DNA of 64,000 nt from Apoda limacodes (lineage: Eukaryota; Arthropoda; Insecta; Lepidoptera; Limacodidae). The translations under genes and the position numbers were made by a program. Position 1 is the stretch's first letter, and the number at the start of each line of letters is the position of its first letter. The stretch is taken from assembly GCA_946406115.1 (NCBI GenBank), contig OX291543.1, positions 26,624,815 to 26,688,814 on the forward strand, given 5' to 3'. Shown here in pieces: positions 1 to 11,256 of this stretch. The notes under the pieces are model-generated. The model had not been told where the DNA came from and ran no database searches. It worked only from the letters and a program-made list of their open reading frames with translations.

Positions 1-249
1 ATTTGGAATAAAGTTATAGCCTTAGAAGCACTAAACTTATTTTCTAAAAACAGAATGTACCAGAAAATACCACCTTTCCCACCACATTCATCATAGAAGA
101 CCTACCTTATGATGGATGCAAAACTGTTTTAAATTAAAAATAGCTATTATTTTCTAACATCATAACTAATTTCTCCAAACACATGTGAAATAACTAACAC
201 TGTATTGCCTATATCATATCCGCATATAATGCTCCAGAACACTGTACTA

Positions 250-385
250 TGCATCTCGACTTGTACTTTACTGTTGCCTGGTAGAGATTTTTCTTTATAG
301 CAATACGGCCGCCTTGTGTATGTTTTTTTGTATGTTTTTATGTTCTTTATTAATTGCTTGGTATTCAATAAAGTGTATTCATTTA
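250..385 (+). repeat. LINE 3' tail fragment, CCTGGTAGAG family
   Basis: The block tgttgcctggtagagat near 254-270 followed by cggccgcc near 305 matches, in opposite orientation, the copies near 40.85 kb and 56.0 kb (ggcggcctta...gcgat...accaggcaac). It ends in ttcaataaagtgtattc, a typical polyadenylation-type end. I read it as the 3' end of a non-LTR retrotransposon with no coding sequence left. The class is inferred from the shared tail only. Confidence 0.45.
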
Positions 386-840
386 CTAGATCATTTTTCC
401 TAACGAATTAGATGTCATGATACGGTACAGATGGGACATCATCAGAATGTTCTGACTACCAGATCCACAAGGAGTAAAGAGAATAGTCACGAAGAAAGTT
501 GCAAATAGCTTTAACAGTGTAACGCCTAGTCGTTTAGAGGACAATGGCGTTGTCTTACCAGAAATAGCTTGAACAATATTCAATAACACCGAGGTTTATT
601 CCTCCAGGAATAGAAGTCGTAAAACTTACAGACATACCTACGGACGGATCCTCGAATCACAATAACGCTGGAGCTCAGCAGAATCCATAATCTTATTTTT
701 GTACCGCACCACGAAGCGTGAATTTCGCAATTACAAGACCGACGACAGCTGCACGCCAATATAATCTCAATGTTTACCAATCTAAAGACTAGTATCGAAT
801 GTTTGAGTTTTCTTAAAATAAACACCTCTTGTCTGCACAC
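386..840. other. No gene recognised
   Basis: AT-rich sequence with only short chance reading frames on the minus strand. No RNA gene, repeat or regulatory signal was recognised. Confidence 0.4.
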
Positions 841-1100
841 GTGCGATTGTGGACCTTATCTCGAAGGCGCAGAGTTTAGCGGCGGGAGAGGACAGGTGGT
901 GCGTGAAAGCAGACTCTTTGCTGAAGTATGAGGGAAGGTTATACGCCGCAGATGCTGCGCTGAGATCCATTGTGTTCCCTCCTATAATTTTATCGAAGCA
1001 GATTTACGATCGATTGTTCGACGTCGGACAGTCGGAGGCGCCGTGTGTGTGCGCACGTCAGTGTGCGCCGTGCGTGCCTCCACACACGTCGTAATTTACC
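840..1100 (+). pseudogene. Possible Ty3/gypsy pol linker scrap
   Basis: An 81-codon open stretch beginning with GTG (849-1094) lies in an unusually GC-rich patch. Residues about 10-40 read SLAAGEDRWCVKADSLLKY then EGRLYAADAALRSIV. This has the spacing of the segment between RNase H and integrase in Ty3/gypsy polyproteins, where a W..xDGxLxYxGRLYVP...LRxxV pattern is common. What follows is not the HHCC integrase zinc finger, so at most a short remnant is present. No LTRs, primer-binding site or flanking RT/RNase H were seen. The alternative is a chance open frame in GC-rich DNA; the overlapping minus-strand frame (782-970) is not more convincing. Confidence 0.25.
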
Positions 1101-1249
1101 TGCAGATGGCGCTCGGATACCACAAACCCTCAACCTTAATCCTCTCTCTCGAGGCGCACGTCCTCGTAAATTAAGAAACGAAACGTCTCGGCCGTGTTCT
1201 TTTTCAGATTTATTTCAAAGTTACGACTGTAGCTTAAGAGTTACTTAGA

Positions 1250-1945
1250 CTGTACTGTACTCGTTCGTATTGTTGACACAACGAAAGCTCTAAATCGGCA
1301 GATGTTTATATTAAGACCACGGGTCTGAAGCTGATAAAACACCCCTATATTACTGGCAAATTGTTTTCCGGCACGATTTAGATTGCGTTTCAATGCACAA
1401 TAACTATGGAATAGTATTTTACTTGAATTGATTGTGTGTAAAACGTAGGAAATTGGAGGAAAGCGTTAAGGTTGTTAAACGTTTTGACAGACGTTCATCA
1501 AATACAACACATTTGGTTCCGTAATTCAGCCTCATTCTATAAACACGCCAACACCGTTGTGCACTTGGGTGATGTATTTGGAAACAGGGATATTCTCAAA
1601 AACAAAACTTCTAACGATGTTTAAACGTAACAATAAATACGTTAAAGATATTAAAAGATGGAATTTTTTAAACTACTAAAAAAAGGATAATTATATATAT
1701 AAATGTGTGTACTAATTTCTGTAATATTTTACTTAATATTATAATATTATTAAATAGCTTTTGTCCGCAGCTCCGCCCGTACATGACAATAAATGTACTA
1801 ATTGGTCAATTGGAATACGCTTTGTACAATACCAAAAAAACTGCTTATTTTACCGAACTATACAAAGAACCCCTTACAAAGCACTAGTTGGAGCACGTCT
1901 GGCGAAGAGTTTAGAGAAGATATTAAACCAGCAATTATATGTTTA
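1250..1945. other. No gene recognised
   Basis: AT-rich and without long open frames. A short tagcttttgtccgcagctccgcccgt piece near 1756 resembles the end of the 'gcgggcaaaagctagt' repeat that is better preserved at 13.35-13.93 kb. Confidence 0.4.
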
Positions 1946-1948
1946 ACG

Positions 1949-2110
1949 TCAGCGCCTGCAGAAAACAGTGACTTGGCTGTAGAGTCTGTGAGCTCGCAGC
2001 ATATACCACGTGTCTATCGGTGGCGCTTGCAGAAAACAGCGATTTGCACAGGCAAAAAAGGCCGTGAGCTCGCAGCAATAAAACCTGCTCATCGGCAGTA
2101 CCGACAGAAA
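1949..2110 (+). repeat. Two imperfect direct repeats, about 71 bp period
   Basis: The string gcgcctgcagaaaacagtga at 1952 recurs as gcgcttgcagaaaacagcga at 2023. Each copy is followed by gtgagctcgcagca, at about 1987 and 2071. This is a two-copy tandem duplication with unequal internal sequence. It lies inside a 114-codon open frame (1802-2146) that shows no recognisable domain and is probably carried by the repeat. Confidence 0.45.
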
Positions 2111-2149
2111 GAGCACACAGCCACGTGTATAGTATATGAGGTTTGAAGG

Positions 2150-3400
2150 AAACTTAACTTTATGTGGAGCCTCAAACTACACTGAATGTACAGTAGCAAA
2201 TACGAAAGTCATAAAGTTGGTACTTCGCGGTTGGTATCTTGAAAGATTGGCTAAACAGAAATGCGATATAATCGACAAATATCACTTTGAATGATCCTAT
2301 ACTAACGACGTGTGGTCCTTGAAAGCTCTATGCCAAAATTTGTCTGTATTTGGAGGCTAAAGCTTTTTTAAAGTGTACCTTTTTTTTGAAAATTTCAATA
2401 CATGATGTTCTACTTAAAATGTGCTTGTAAGAAGAATTCTGTGCTCTGTAATTATTTTGATGACTGACTACTTTTAATGTTTATTTTGGTTGTAATAATT
2501 TCGTAGCAAAAGCAAATATTAAAGGAAGATAGAAATAGTGGATTCCTTGATTTGATAGTTCTTTATTATCAACAAGATTTTTATAAAGTACCTACTTATT
2601 TTTGTTGATTATAGGCCTAAATATAAAAATACATTACTTTTTATTAATGTTTATTGTTTTAATTACAACTAATCTGATTTTTTGTTTTATTTGTGACGAT
2701 TGAGTAATTAAAAAGTTACTTGATTGGATTGTTTTATTTATAATTAGTAACCAGTTGTGCAAATCAAAGAAAATATATACTTATAATTATTTTACTAGAT
2801 TAGTCTAGTATAGAGGTGTTTATTTAATAATACCAGATCGTGTTCGTATCATAGTTATATTCGTGGTAAAACAGTTATAAGCCGCTTTCATATAACTATA
2901 TTATGGTATATAGTATAGCTATATCCCTAGGGATAAAATAATATCACGGCATCAACCATCTTACTGCGACATATAAAAACAACAATAGATATATAATATA
3001 AATAAAACAATCTTGATATGTTACTTTTTTTCTATATATGGAAAAAGGGATAACAATTAAGTCAAGTTCAAAAACAAAAAAATATTAAATTAAATACGTG
3101 AAGCGTTGGTTCTTGGATACTTTACCCATATCATGGTGGTGGAGGCAGGTTTATGAGAGTCATAAAGACTTGGCCCAGATATAAAGCGAACTCGCCTCCA
3201 CCAAGACGATAACTTGGACTCTTATTATGAACTGCCATAATGAATCACCTAGATATAATAAAGTACAACACAATTTGCGGCTTTGAAACCGATTTTTCGT
3301 TTGCAACCAATTCAATTGAAACAAATTTTAATGTTATGTACGATTCAGTAGACACTAGTTATTATCTTAAAAGATAACGGTCATGGTAAGTCATTTCAAT
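2150..3400. other. AT-rich, no gene recognised
   Basis: Long AT-rich tract with frequent stops in all frames. No domain, RNA gene or clear repeat was identified. Confidence 0.4.
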
Positions 3401-3419
3401 ATCTGCAAATAAAATTGTA

Positions 3420-3540
3420 ATACTTTATTTCTGAAAACAAATACGGTGTCAAAAGATTTTGAGCTCAGGGCAGGATGCGAACCAGCGACCTGTTGCAAAC
3501 AGTCCAAATGCTTTAATTAACTGAGCTTCTGAAGTTCGCT
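3420..3540 (-). mobile_element. tRNA-derived SINE fragment
   Basis: On the minus strand, 3536-3463 reads like a tRNA 5'-to-T-arm: gaagctcagttaattaaagc is a box A region, and ggtcgctggttcgcatcc contains a near-consensus box B (GGTTCGNNTCC). The acceptor stem does not close, so this is a tRNA-derived SINE head and not a working tRNA gene. The body should extend to lower coordinates; its end was not found. Confidence 0.6.
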
Positions 3541-3549
3541 TAGCGGCTG

Positions 3550-4090
3550 ACAAAAATCCTAACCACAAAATGGTAAGATGCAATTCTATTCGCCTTACTA
3601 GCTATACTATGGCCTCAATTGAATAAATGATTGCAAAAAAACATCAAAAAATTTTGATGATGTTAAATTACTATACTTATTAGTTAAATAAAATACATCA
3701 GTAAAACATTCAATGTATGTACTAAACTCACTTATACTACTTTGTCATAAATAAAATGAAGGACTAAGTTGAATACCTACATGTGTTTTATAAGCTGAAA
3801 CGGTGAGATAGTATGACCAGTTCCTTGTGAATTGATTTCCAACCAGGGTGGATATAAGTTTGGGCAAGTTTTTAAGCTTGTAACAGAAATATATATTTGG
3901 TAGTCGTTTATTGTTTTAGACTACAAGTAAGCTTTGCTCATGTGACTAAACTTTGAATTTTGTACCTAAGATAATTAATATTGACAGTATATTGTACAAA
4001 AGTTGCACCACGGCCAAGCAATTAAAATGATCTTGTCTTTGTACCTGCCGTTGATTGTCTTCACTAAAGGTTTCTCTAAGAAAGGACGCC
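3550..4090. other. No gene recognised
   Basis: AT-rich sequence without recognisable coding or RNA features. Confidence 0.4.
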
Positions 4091-4160
4091 TAATTTACTT
4101 GACTGTCAGAGTTTTCAGGCCGTCAATAGGTCTCTGACTTGGCTTAGTGGCTGGTGATAA
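4090..4160 (+). repeat. Dispersed repeat, copy of 26.95-27.02 kb
   Basis: The sequence acttgactgtcagagttttc...ggtctctgacttggctta matches the reverse complement of the segment near 26955-27015 (ccaagtcagaggcctaatgg...ctgtcagtcaagt). Two copies in opposite orientations show a dispersed repeat, probably part of a SINE or LINE tail. Confidence 0.5.
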
Positions 4161-4480
4161 AAAGACAGTTATTCTTCAGTTTCCTTCCTTATGTCTTATG
4201 TATCTACTTATGTAAAACCTTTTTTAACACTTACATATATTTTTAATTTTATACCTATACAAAACATAACCTAAATAATCACAATAAATAAGTTATCACT
4301 TATCACTAGTAATACTTCAAATAAGGTAGGTGAAAAGACTCTAGGCAACTTTTCACAATACTCAAATTGGTTCCTTCTTGCTAATACTGGGAAGTGAACC
4401 TATGGTCTCTTTTATTTTTGTAAACAATGTAGGATCCTCCTCTTGTAATCTTGTACTCTGTATCTTTAAAACGGCGAGCA

Positions 4481-5349
4481 GGGAGCGTCCATTAATAACG
4501 TGAGGTGTTTATGGGGGGAGGGTCTCTGCTAATATCACATTTGGCACATGGGTTGCACAGACAACCTGGATATAACATTTTGTCATCCGCACTTTAATCT
4601 TTTCAGCAACCAAATTTCCTCTTACTTTTTATTCGTCCTACAGAGAAGAACATTTTTTACCCATCACAACAAAAGTGCACAACGCCGCTAAAGACGTTTT
4701 CACTTCAAAATTACAATAGGCGTGGCATTATGGTTTCCGTCTGAAGAATTTTCGATCAGCCTGACGTGATTTTATCATTTTTTACCCATCTCAAAAAAAA
4801 GTGCCCAACGCCGCTAAAGAAGTTTTCACTTCAAAAAAAATTCTAAACTGACCTGACACCTTTTCACCTTTTTTTTAAGTTTTGGCAAACTAGTCTTCAA
4901 AATCCTTGATAGCAATGATGTAAATGTACATTATTAATTTATTTCATGTATTTCAATAAAAATCTCAGTGAGTTGAAATGTAGCTGCGCTACTTACGCAC
5001 GCTCAGTTACATATCGCGTCATCCTTGTTTTTACTCAAGTTTTTGTCACGTAGTACTGCCTCTTAAGAAGCGCTAAATTTTTTTTTACTAATATATGACA
5101 AAATCGAACGCAATAATATTTATCGCGATTATGCGAACTTTACAAAGTAGCAAATTATGTTTTTTAAAATTAATCCAACGCAATCAAACAAAGATTAACG
5201 TATTGACAATAATAATACATATTTTGAAAAATCTAACGTAAGATAAGGGCACAGGAAGGGGTCGAATCAAATCTCACAACATCTCAGCAAGGGGGCAGAG
5301 GGGTCAAAAAATCGCCAAATTCACTTCAAGTAATTAATGGACGCCTCCT
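4481..5349. mobile_element. Non-autonomous DNA transposon with TIRs
   Basis: The left end reads gggagcgtccattaataacg (from 4481). The right end, reverse-complemented from 5349, reads taggaggcgtccattaatta. The shared core gcgtccattaat is followed on both sides by a tga.gtg-type continuation, giving inverted repeats of about 25 bp, and then by G-rich/C-rich subterminal stretches (ggggggagggtctctgc and its counterpart near 5290). The element is about 870 bp, has no transposase, and carries another repeat at 4556-4850. The superfamily is not identified; no clear target-site duplication was read. Confidence 0.6.
4556..4850 (+). repeat. 'acaacctggatataac / cgccgctaaagaagtttt' repeat, copy 1
   Basis: This segment shares acaacctggatataacattt, ggcgtggcattatggtttcc, cgatcagcctgacg and cgccgctaaagaagttttca with the segment at 31965-32255. 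The last block occurs twice here, near 4682 and 4805. It lies within the TIR element at 4481-5349. The class of the repeat is unknown. Confidence 0.55.
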
Positions 5350-5713
5350 AACAGTACCACTACGCGATTTTGATCCTCAGGTTTTATTTAAAAATGAATA
5401 CAAAGATTAAATACATATAAAGTATGTATGAAGGTACTATATAATGGTAGGTACCTCGTATACGTATGCACATATTATATGCGTTATAAAAGTGAGTGCG
5501 GCACTGCATCGTCGATAGCGTTTCGAAACATAACTATTCATGTTGGTTCCACTTTAATGACATACGATAAAACCAACCAGATATAAACCTGCTATCTATA
5601 ATCTTTATGCGCGGCCACTGAACAAATCGACGTTCGAATGTACCTAGTTTACCACTTAGATATTTCTTTATTTATATAAGTAGTTACCAACATTCCTTGA
5701 TAGGTATATACTT
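5350..5713. other. No gene recognised
   Basis: AT-rich spacer between two mobile elements. Nothing was recognised. Confidence 0.4.
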
Positions 5714-5940
5714 TAGGAGTGCGTTCCAAATCGCAACGAGGAAGTTAAAAATAAGGTTTTGGGACGCCCGGGGTATAGTAATTTTCTAACTGTCAAGTTG
5801 AATTCTTTACACTGTCATTGAAAGGTTCAAATTCACTCTTGTCAGTGAGAAAATTAACTATCAAAATACCGTTCCAAAACGGATTGATTTTTCAACTTTA
5901 CCGGGCGATAATTACTTAGGGGGTTTTGGAACATAGCCTA
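5714..5940. mobile_element. Fold-back MITE
   Basis: The two halves are imperfect inverted copies. Left: tagg..tgcgttccaaa, then aagttaaaaataaggttttggg, then atagtaattttctaactgtcaag. Right (reverse-complemented from 5940): taggctatgttccaaaa, then aagttgaaaaatcaatccgttttgg, then atagttaattttctcactgacaag. There is no coding sequence. This is consistent with a hairpin-forming MITE about 227 bp long. Confidence 0.6.
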
Positions 5941-6010
5941 GACCAACAAAACGTTCTCTCTTTTTCTTTCTCTCTCACACAAACACACACCACACACATA
6001 CACAAATTCT
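5941..6010 (+). repeat. Low-complexity TC/CA tract
   Basis: Runs of tctct followed by cacaca between about 5955 and 6005; a short degenerate microsatellite. Confidence 0.5.
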
Positions 6011-6043
6011 AAAGTAATATTTTATTGGTAGAACTTAGACTTA

Positions 6044-6124
6044 GTGGTTGACTTCAAAAGTAATCTAGTTTTTATTTTTTATGAAAAATATTATATATAA
6101 AATAATACTTTTGAAGTCAATCAC
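6044..6124. repeat. Short hairpin
   Basis: gtggttgacttcaaaagta (left arm) and tacttttgaagtcaatcac (right arm) are near-perfect inverted copies around an AT-rich spacer of about 45 bp. It may be a tiny MITE; there is no evidence of a processed small RNA. Confidence 0.5.
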
Positions 6125-6189
6125 ACGTTTTTCAGTTCTCTATAACTTCCTATATGAATCAAAATCTTTTAACCTATACAAATGTAAAT

Positions 6190-6430
6190 GTCCTTGTGTC
6201 CTGAGTAGCGGAAGTTCTAGCCTAGATTGTACCAATGAGTTTTTACCTTAATTTCCTAAGTTTATAAATTATTTACACCAGTGGCTTTTCTGCGAGGGAA
6301 AACATCATGAGGACCCCGCACACGTCAAAAAAATGACGTATGTGAAGTCCACAATCCACACTGGACCCGCGTGTGGACTATAGCCTAAAACCACCCTCAG
6401 TATGAGCAATAATGAGTATAGCGTAATAAT
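6190..6430 (+). mobile_element. SINE, 'gtgtggactatggcc' family, copy 1
   Basis: It shares an ordered set of blocks with the copies at 12.6, 41.4 and 49.1 kb: a degenerate 'cctgagtagcgg..gttc' head, ttatttacaccagtggc, gaaaacatcatgaggac, acgtatgtgaagtccacaatccac and gtgtggactatagcc. The head of the 49.1 kb copy contains an intact box B (ggttcgaacc), so this is read as a tRNA-derived SINE. Confidence 0.65.
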
Positions 6431-6739
6431 TAACCTATGACTAGCTTTTCAGAAAACAAAAATACGGTTATTTTTGGCTTTATTCAGAAAATGTAAAATT
6501 CCAGCTAGATTTTCTGTGAGGCAAAGGTGCTCAAAGATAGATATTATGTCCCTCCTATTACTTAATATCAACGTAAGCCACCTTACGTCAGTGGACTTCA
6601 CCTCTAATACGAATCGGTTCCAGCGTCACGAAAACGTAGTGTGACAAGCTAAAATTAATTTCCTGTCTATTACGTAGTTTCCTCTACCCGAAAATTGCCT
6701 AGCAGAGAGGTCACTTGGTAGCGATAAGGCCTTCTTTGT

Positions 6740-7030
6740 CTCCTGTTTTAGGGTTCCGTAGTCAACAAGGAACCCTTATAGTTTCGCCATGTTCAAGCCG
6801 ACAAAGTGGTAGAATAAAATCTTTGAAAATAATTTTTTTTAGGGTACCTCCCCTACACGTGAAGTGGGAACGTAATTTTTTTTTCTCGCCTACCCTATCG
6901 TTTGGTATATCGTTGGATAGGAATTCCAAAAACATTGGCGGTATGCGAAGATCATTTTTTGATTTAGGGCTCCGTTTGCGAAATATTTAGCTTTAAAGTA
7001 CTAATTTTTGTTAGAGTCAAGTCCCCCCCC
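6740..7030 (+). repeat. 'gggttccgta' moth repeat, 5' part
   Basis: It starts with tttagggttccgtagtcaac and continues through aggaacccttatagtttcgcc and ttagggtacctcccctacacg. This order is characteristic of a very common moth repeat. It ends near the C-run at about 7021-7035. The 91-codon frame here is carried by the repeat and is not a gene. Part of the internal sequence (gcgaaatatttagctttaaa...gctaatttttgttag) is repeated at 7770-7806. Confidence 0.5.
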
Positions 7031-7034
7031 CCCC

Positions 7035-7744
7035 TCTACCAGCGAAAGTATAGTATTTGGAAATGTAAAAAAATTACGGTAGTAGTGCATAAAATGAATT
7101 TAAAAGGAAAACTATCACGGGTAAGTACACTTTACAGGCTAACGAGTAATAGTCGACCAAGATATAAAATGTACTTGGTAAAGTGAAATTTTCGTACAAA
7201 TTCCATTAAAAGTTACTTATATGAAGTAGGTACACCTGTAAAACAGGTATAAAATATATGTAAGTGAACGATGTATAATTATAGAAAAATAAAATAATAA
7301 CATTATAAAGACTATTCTTCTTAAATTGATAACAATAGTTATTTTAAAGTGAACTTGGCGCAACATCAATTCGAGCGTGTGACAGGCAGCTGCACACATA
7401 AGCGCGCATGTTGTTTGGATGTCTCGAAGCTCAGTTTTTAATGATTTGCTTTGATTATCATTTGACAAACATTAATTTCAATACTACTACGACTTGGCCC
7501 TTATTAATAAATTTCAGTTAATTATTCTTTAAAAAGTTGAACTTTTATTTTGCAATTTTAAAGTCGCATTTATATAATTAAACACATATCCCTACCGATT
7601 CGCTTACTACAAGTAGGCTCAAAGCGTGGGTCTTATATCAGCAGCGGAGCGAGTATATCTGTTTATACATACATACATACCGGTCAAAATCATAACCCTC
7701 CTTTTTGCTTCCCCATAGTCTTTTTTTTATATTGTGAACTTGGC
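7035..7744. other. AT-rich spacer between two repeat blocks
   Basis: No domain or RNA gene recognised. It may be an insertion that separates the blocks at 6740-7030 and 7745-8952, since those share the gcgaaatatttagctttaaa segment. Confidence 0.35.
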
Positions 7745-8952
7745 TTTTGTTTCTATCAGCGATCCATTTGCGAAATATTTAGCTTTAAAATGCTAATTTT
7801 TGTTAGGCAAGTGTCCCCCCCTCTCTCAGCGAAACCGTTGTATTTGGCAATATTTAAACGACCTCTAAAATGTTGGTTTAAAAACCAAGCAGGAAAACCT
7901 GGTACTATAGCGGTTCTAAGAACCTTTTGGCGAGAGCAAATCGGTGAAAGTAAATAGTCCTATTAGAAGAGCAGAAAACATTTACAACACCACGAAGTGG
8001 CGCATTTAAATCACCATGTTATTGTATAGGGTTTCTGTAGCGGCGTCAAGTTTGGCCTTATGGCGATTTAGTAGTGACCTAAACGCTATCGTAATACCTT
8101 TTGTTACTATAGTAGTGATCAAAGTTCCCTTAAATCACTACTATGGTGATGTAGTAGTCAGCTCGACAATATTATAGTCCACATCGGTACAGTAGCGGTT
8201 TCGGAAGTTCCTGTACATGGCCATATCTATCATTCTTCATTCATTCACTCATTCAATAATTTTCCAAATATTTTAAAGAGGCTGAAATTATAAGAAAAAA
8301 TCATGAGACACGTTAATTACTACGGTGAGTAATAATAATATTCATATCGTGCATGGGAACACGGTCCGTTATGGGCCTCCGCCTGTAGAATGATATGTGG
8401 AGGAAATTTTATTGATATACTAAGTTAAGTTAGGTTCGTAGAGAATTTATAATGCGACCCCGAATTTTTATTATTGATAATGATTAAGTAAAATATTTTT
8501 TTTTTAAATAAATAAATCAGTGACACCATCACGAAGCAAATAAGTTTTGGTGTGGCGGTTATAGTTCCAAATGGCACCGGCCACAATATAGCAGAATTGA
8601 AGAGCAGATTTGTTTTATAAAGGACAATTTTAAAACTTTTAAAGTGCTAAATATCTTTTACTCAGTTGTAATCGGTGTCCTTTATAGTGTTTGCTAGAAA
8701 CGGTTTTATAAAATGGCGATGTAAATGGTTACATCACCCTTTTATAAATTATTTTTGCTTTATTAGTTTATCTCTTTATAGAGCTTAAACGCTTTTATAT
8801 AATAAGCTATCACCACGAACACTTGTATACAATCTTTACAAAGCCATTTAGAGATATAGATTTTTTACAGGACCCTTTTGCTGGTTGGGAAGGCTACTAC
8901 GGAACCCTATATTGCGCGTGGCCCGACACGCACTTGGCCGGTTTTTATTATA
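7745..8952 (+). repeat. Long moth repeat ending in cacttggccggttttt
   Basis: It begins with a second copy of gcgaaatatttagctttaaa and a C-rich run, continues without coding potential, and ends in ctacggaaccctatattgcg followed by gacacgcacttggccggttttt. That terminus matches the ends of the shorter 'gggttccgta' copies elsewhere in the window. It is inferred to be a large non-coding member of the same family. Confidence 0.45.
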
Positions 8953-9279
8953 TCAGTATTTTAATGTAGGTTTGTATACACTGGAAAAAAAAGTGTCACA
9001 TCCACATCAAATTATTGTACAAAACAAAAATGTAAAGTCACAAAACAAATTGTAAAGTCAACTTCATTCTGGTGATGCTCTGGTGTCTCATACTAATATA
9101 TATATATATTATTATTTGTCGAGAACTAGTAAAAGGGTATATAATTGTGTCTCTGGTCCTTTCACTTTATCACCAAATACCTCAAGCTGCTTCATTACGA
9201 AGTATATAAAAAGCCATCTGAGCTCAAAAAATATATAAGTTACTAGTAAGTCTTATACAATATTGCAGAATTTAGAATC

Positions 9280-9850
9280 AGTGACCAATTCAAATTCAAT
9301 ATAATTTATTTAGTTTAGTCTACAATAATTGAGAACTTATGAATGTCACTACGCCATCGGTTCGTAAGTCTATAGGGCGGGAGACCTTGTACTGAGAAGA
9401 ACCGGCAAGAAACTCAGCATGGGCATTTCTTTTCTCCCTTTCTCTAACAGCGTTCAATTAAAATATTGGAAAATGCTCTCCCTATCATAAAAGGACACTT
9501 TCCATTACAAACATAAAAAACATGAAATATAAAGTACAAGCACAACATAAAAAAGTATCTAATTGCAATATATAAAAAAGACAGTTTATGTATTCATCAC
9601 TAAGAAATAAATAATATCTTACAGTATTAATAAACAAAACAAAAAAGTAAGACTAAATACTAAGAATACAAAGAAGAGACCAAGAGAAGAAGCAAGAGCA
9701 AACCAGCCTCCACAGGCGGCACCCGTTCACGAGTATGACACATGAATCAGCCATCGCTTCGCTCAACCATGTTTTAGGGAACGTAACGACCCGACACACA
9801 CGCCACCACCGCAGAGACACTTTGAGAGAGCATGACACACTCAAGCAACT
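9280..9850 (-). mobile_element. LINE 3' untranslated fragment
   Basis: Read on the minus strand it contains gaacgggtgccgcctgtgga (near 9720), ctgagtttcttgccggttcttctcagta (near 9400), and finally aattatattgaatttgaattg (near 9290). The ttcttgccggttctt block is shared with the LINEs at 9.93-11.26 kb and 22.2-23.4 kb, which places it in the 3'UTR of the same Jockey/CR1-type group. No reverse transcriptase codons remain. Confidence 0.55.
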
Positions 9851-9899
9851 CCAATAAAACTTCGATTGTACTAGTTACAATGTGTGTAGTAAAAGAACA

Positions 9900-11256
9900 A
9901 AATATATATAAGAGGAGAAGATTGGAAGGTTCGTAATGCTTTACTACCGAGAAGAACCGGCAATAAACTCAGCAGTTAATCTTTTATACATCATATAAAA
10001 ATACAATATAGCCTTACACTAGGTAATAACATAATATACAATGTTTTAATTTAAAAAAAAAATATTTCAAATGCCCCAATAAAAATCAATTAAGTTCTAA
10101 TTTTTCCAAGCATTTTTATCATTTATGTATTCATCAACTTTGTAATAGCTTTTTTTCATTAAACTATCTTTGACATATATTTTAAATTTATTTGAGGGTA
10201 AATTAACCACATGTTCTGGAATTTTTTTGTAGAAAAATATACTTTGTATTGCGAAAGAGCTATGTACCTTCTGAAGACGACATTTTGGAACTACTAATTT
10301 GTCCTTATTCCTTGTATTAACACTGTGGAGGTCACTATTTTGAGTAAAAAATTTTGGCGTACATACATTTGTCAAGCGAAGATATATTGGCAAGGAACAG
10401 TTAAAATATCAATTTCCCTAAATAGTTCCCTAAGAGAAATTCGAGGTCCTAATTTATAAATTGACCGTACTGCTCTCTTTTGCAAAATAAAGACTGTATC
10501 AATATCAGCTGCCTTACCCCAAAGCAAAATGCCATAAGACATGACGGAATGGAAATAGCTAAAGTAGACCAAGCGAGCAGTGTCAACATCTGTAAGCTGC
10601 CTAACTTTCCTAACTGCATAGGCAGCAGAACTGAGTTTCCCTGCAAGAACTGAAATGTGAGGGTTCCACTGCAGCCTATTGTCTAATGTAATACCTAGAA
10701 ACACTGTTGAGTCTAATAGTTCTATTTCTTCTCCGTTTAGGGATAATTTTGTACTTATGTTTCTGACATTTGGCATCATACATTTTAAACACTTAGTCTT
10801 TTTAGCATTAAGAAGTAAATTATTTGCCGTAAACCACAGAAGAACATGAGAAAGCGCACTTCTTACATCGTCAAAATTAGTTTTATTTCTGTCAACTTTA
10901 AATAAAAGAGAACAACTTTAAAGAAAAGATTATGTAAATTTAAAATAGAAAAGGACCTAAAATAGAACCTCGAGGAACTCCTAATTTTACTTCTGAGCCA
11001 TTGGATTTTACTTCATTGATTTGAACCTTCTGCATTCTACTACTCAAATATGAGCGGATAAGCTAAGAGCCAAATCTGCAATACCATAATGACTCAGTTT
11101 CCGTATAAGAGTTTCATGTTGCACGCAGTCGAATGCCTTTGATAGATCACAGAAGATACCAATAGCATTTTGTGACTGTTCCCAAGCAGCAAATATATGC
11201 TGTATAAGGGCAACACCTGCGTAGGTTATCAATCTACTACTTATCACGCAGGACAT
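9900..11256 (-). pseudogene. Jockey/CR1-type LINE ORF2, internally deleted
   Basis: Three minus-strand pieces give one broken reverse transcriptase. 11256-11044 encodes the fingers/palm motif region with FCDLSKAFDCVQHETLI. The next piece carries VPRGSILGP at about 10987-10961, in another frame. 10779-10097 encodes the C-terminal domain with LDSTVFLGITLDNRLQW, then FSYFHSVMSYGILLWG and LQKRAVRSIYKL. Between about 10955 and 10800 the stretch that should hold the FADD catalytic box is missing or scrambled, so the copy is dead. It is the same lineage as the plus-strand LINE at 22.2-23.45 kb, judged by many identical residues. The 3'UTR runs to about 9930 with the conserved tgagtttattgccggttctt block. 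The 5' end is truncated near 11256, where a different repeat begins. Confidence 0.85.

Noticed and set aside
782..970. Minus-strand 62-codon frame in the 0.85 kb GC patch
   Set aside because: No domain and no splice signals; the plus-strand frame fits a known pattern better, though weakly.
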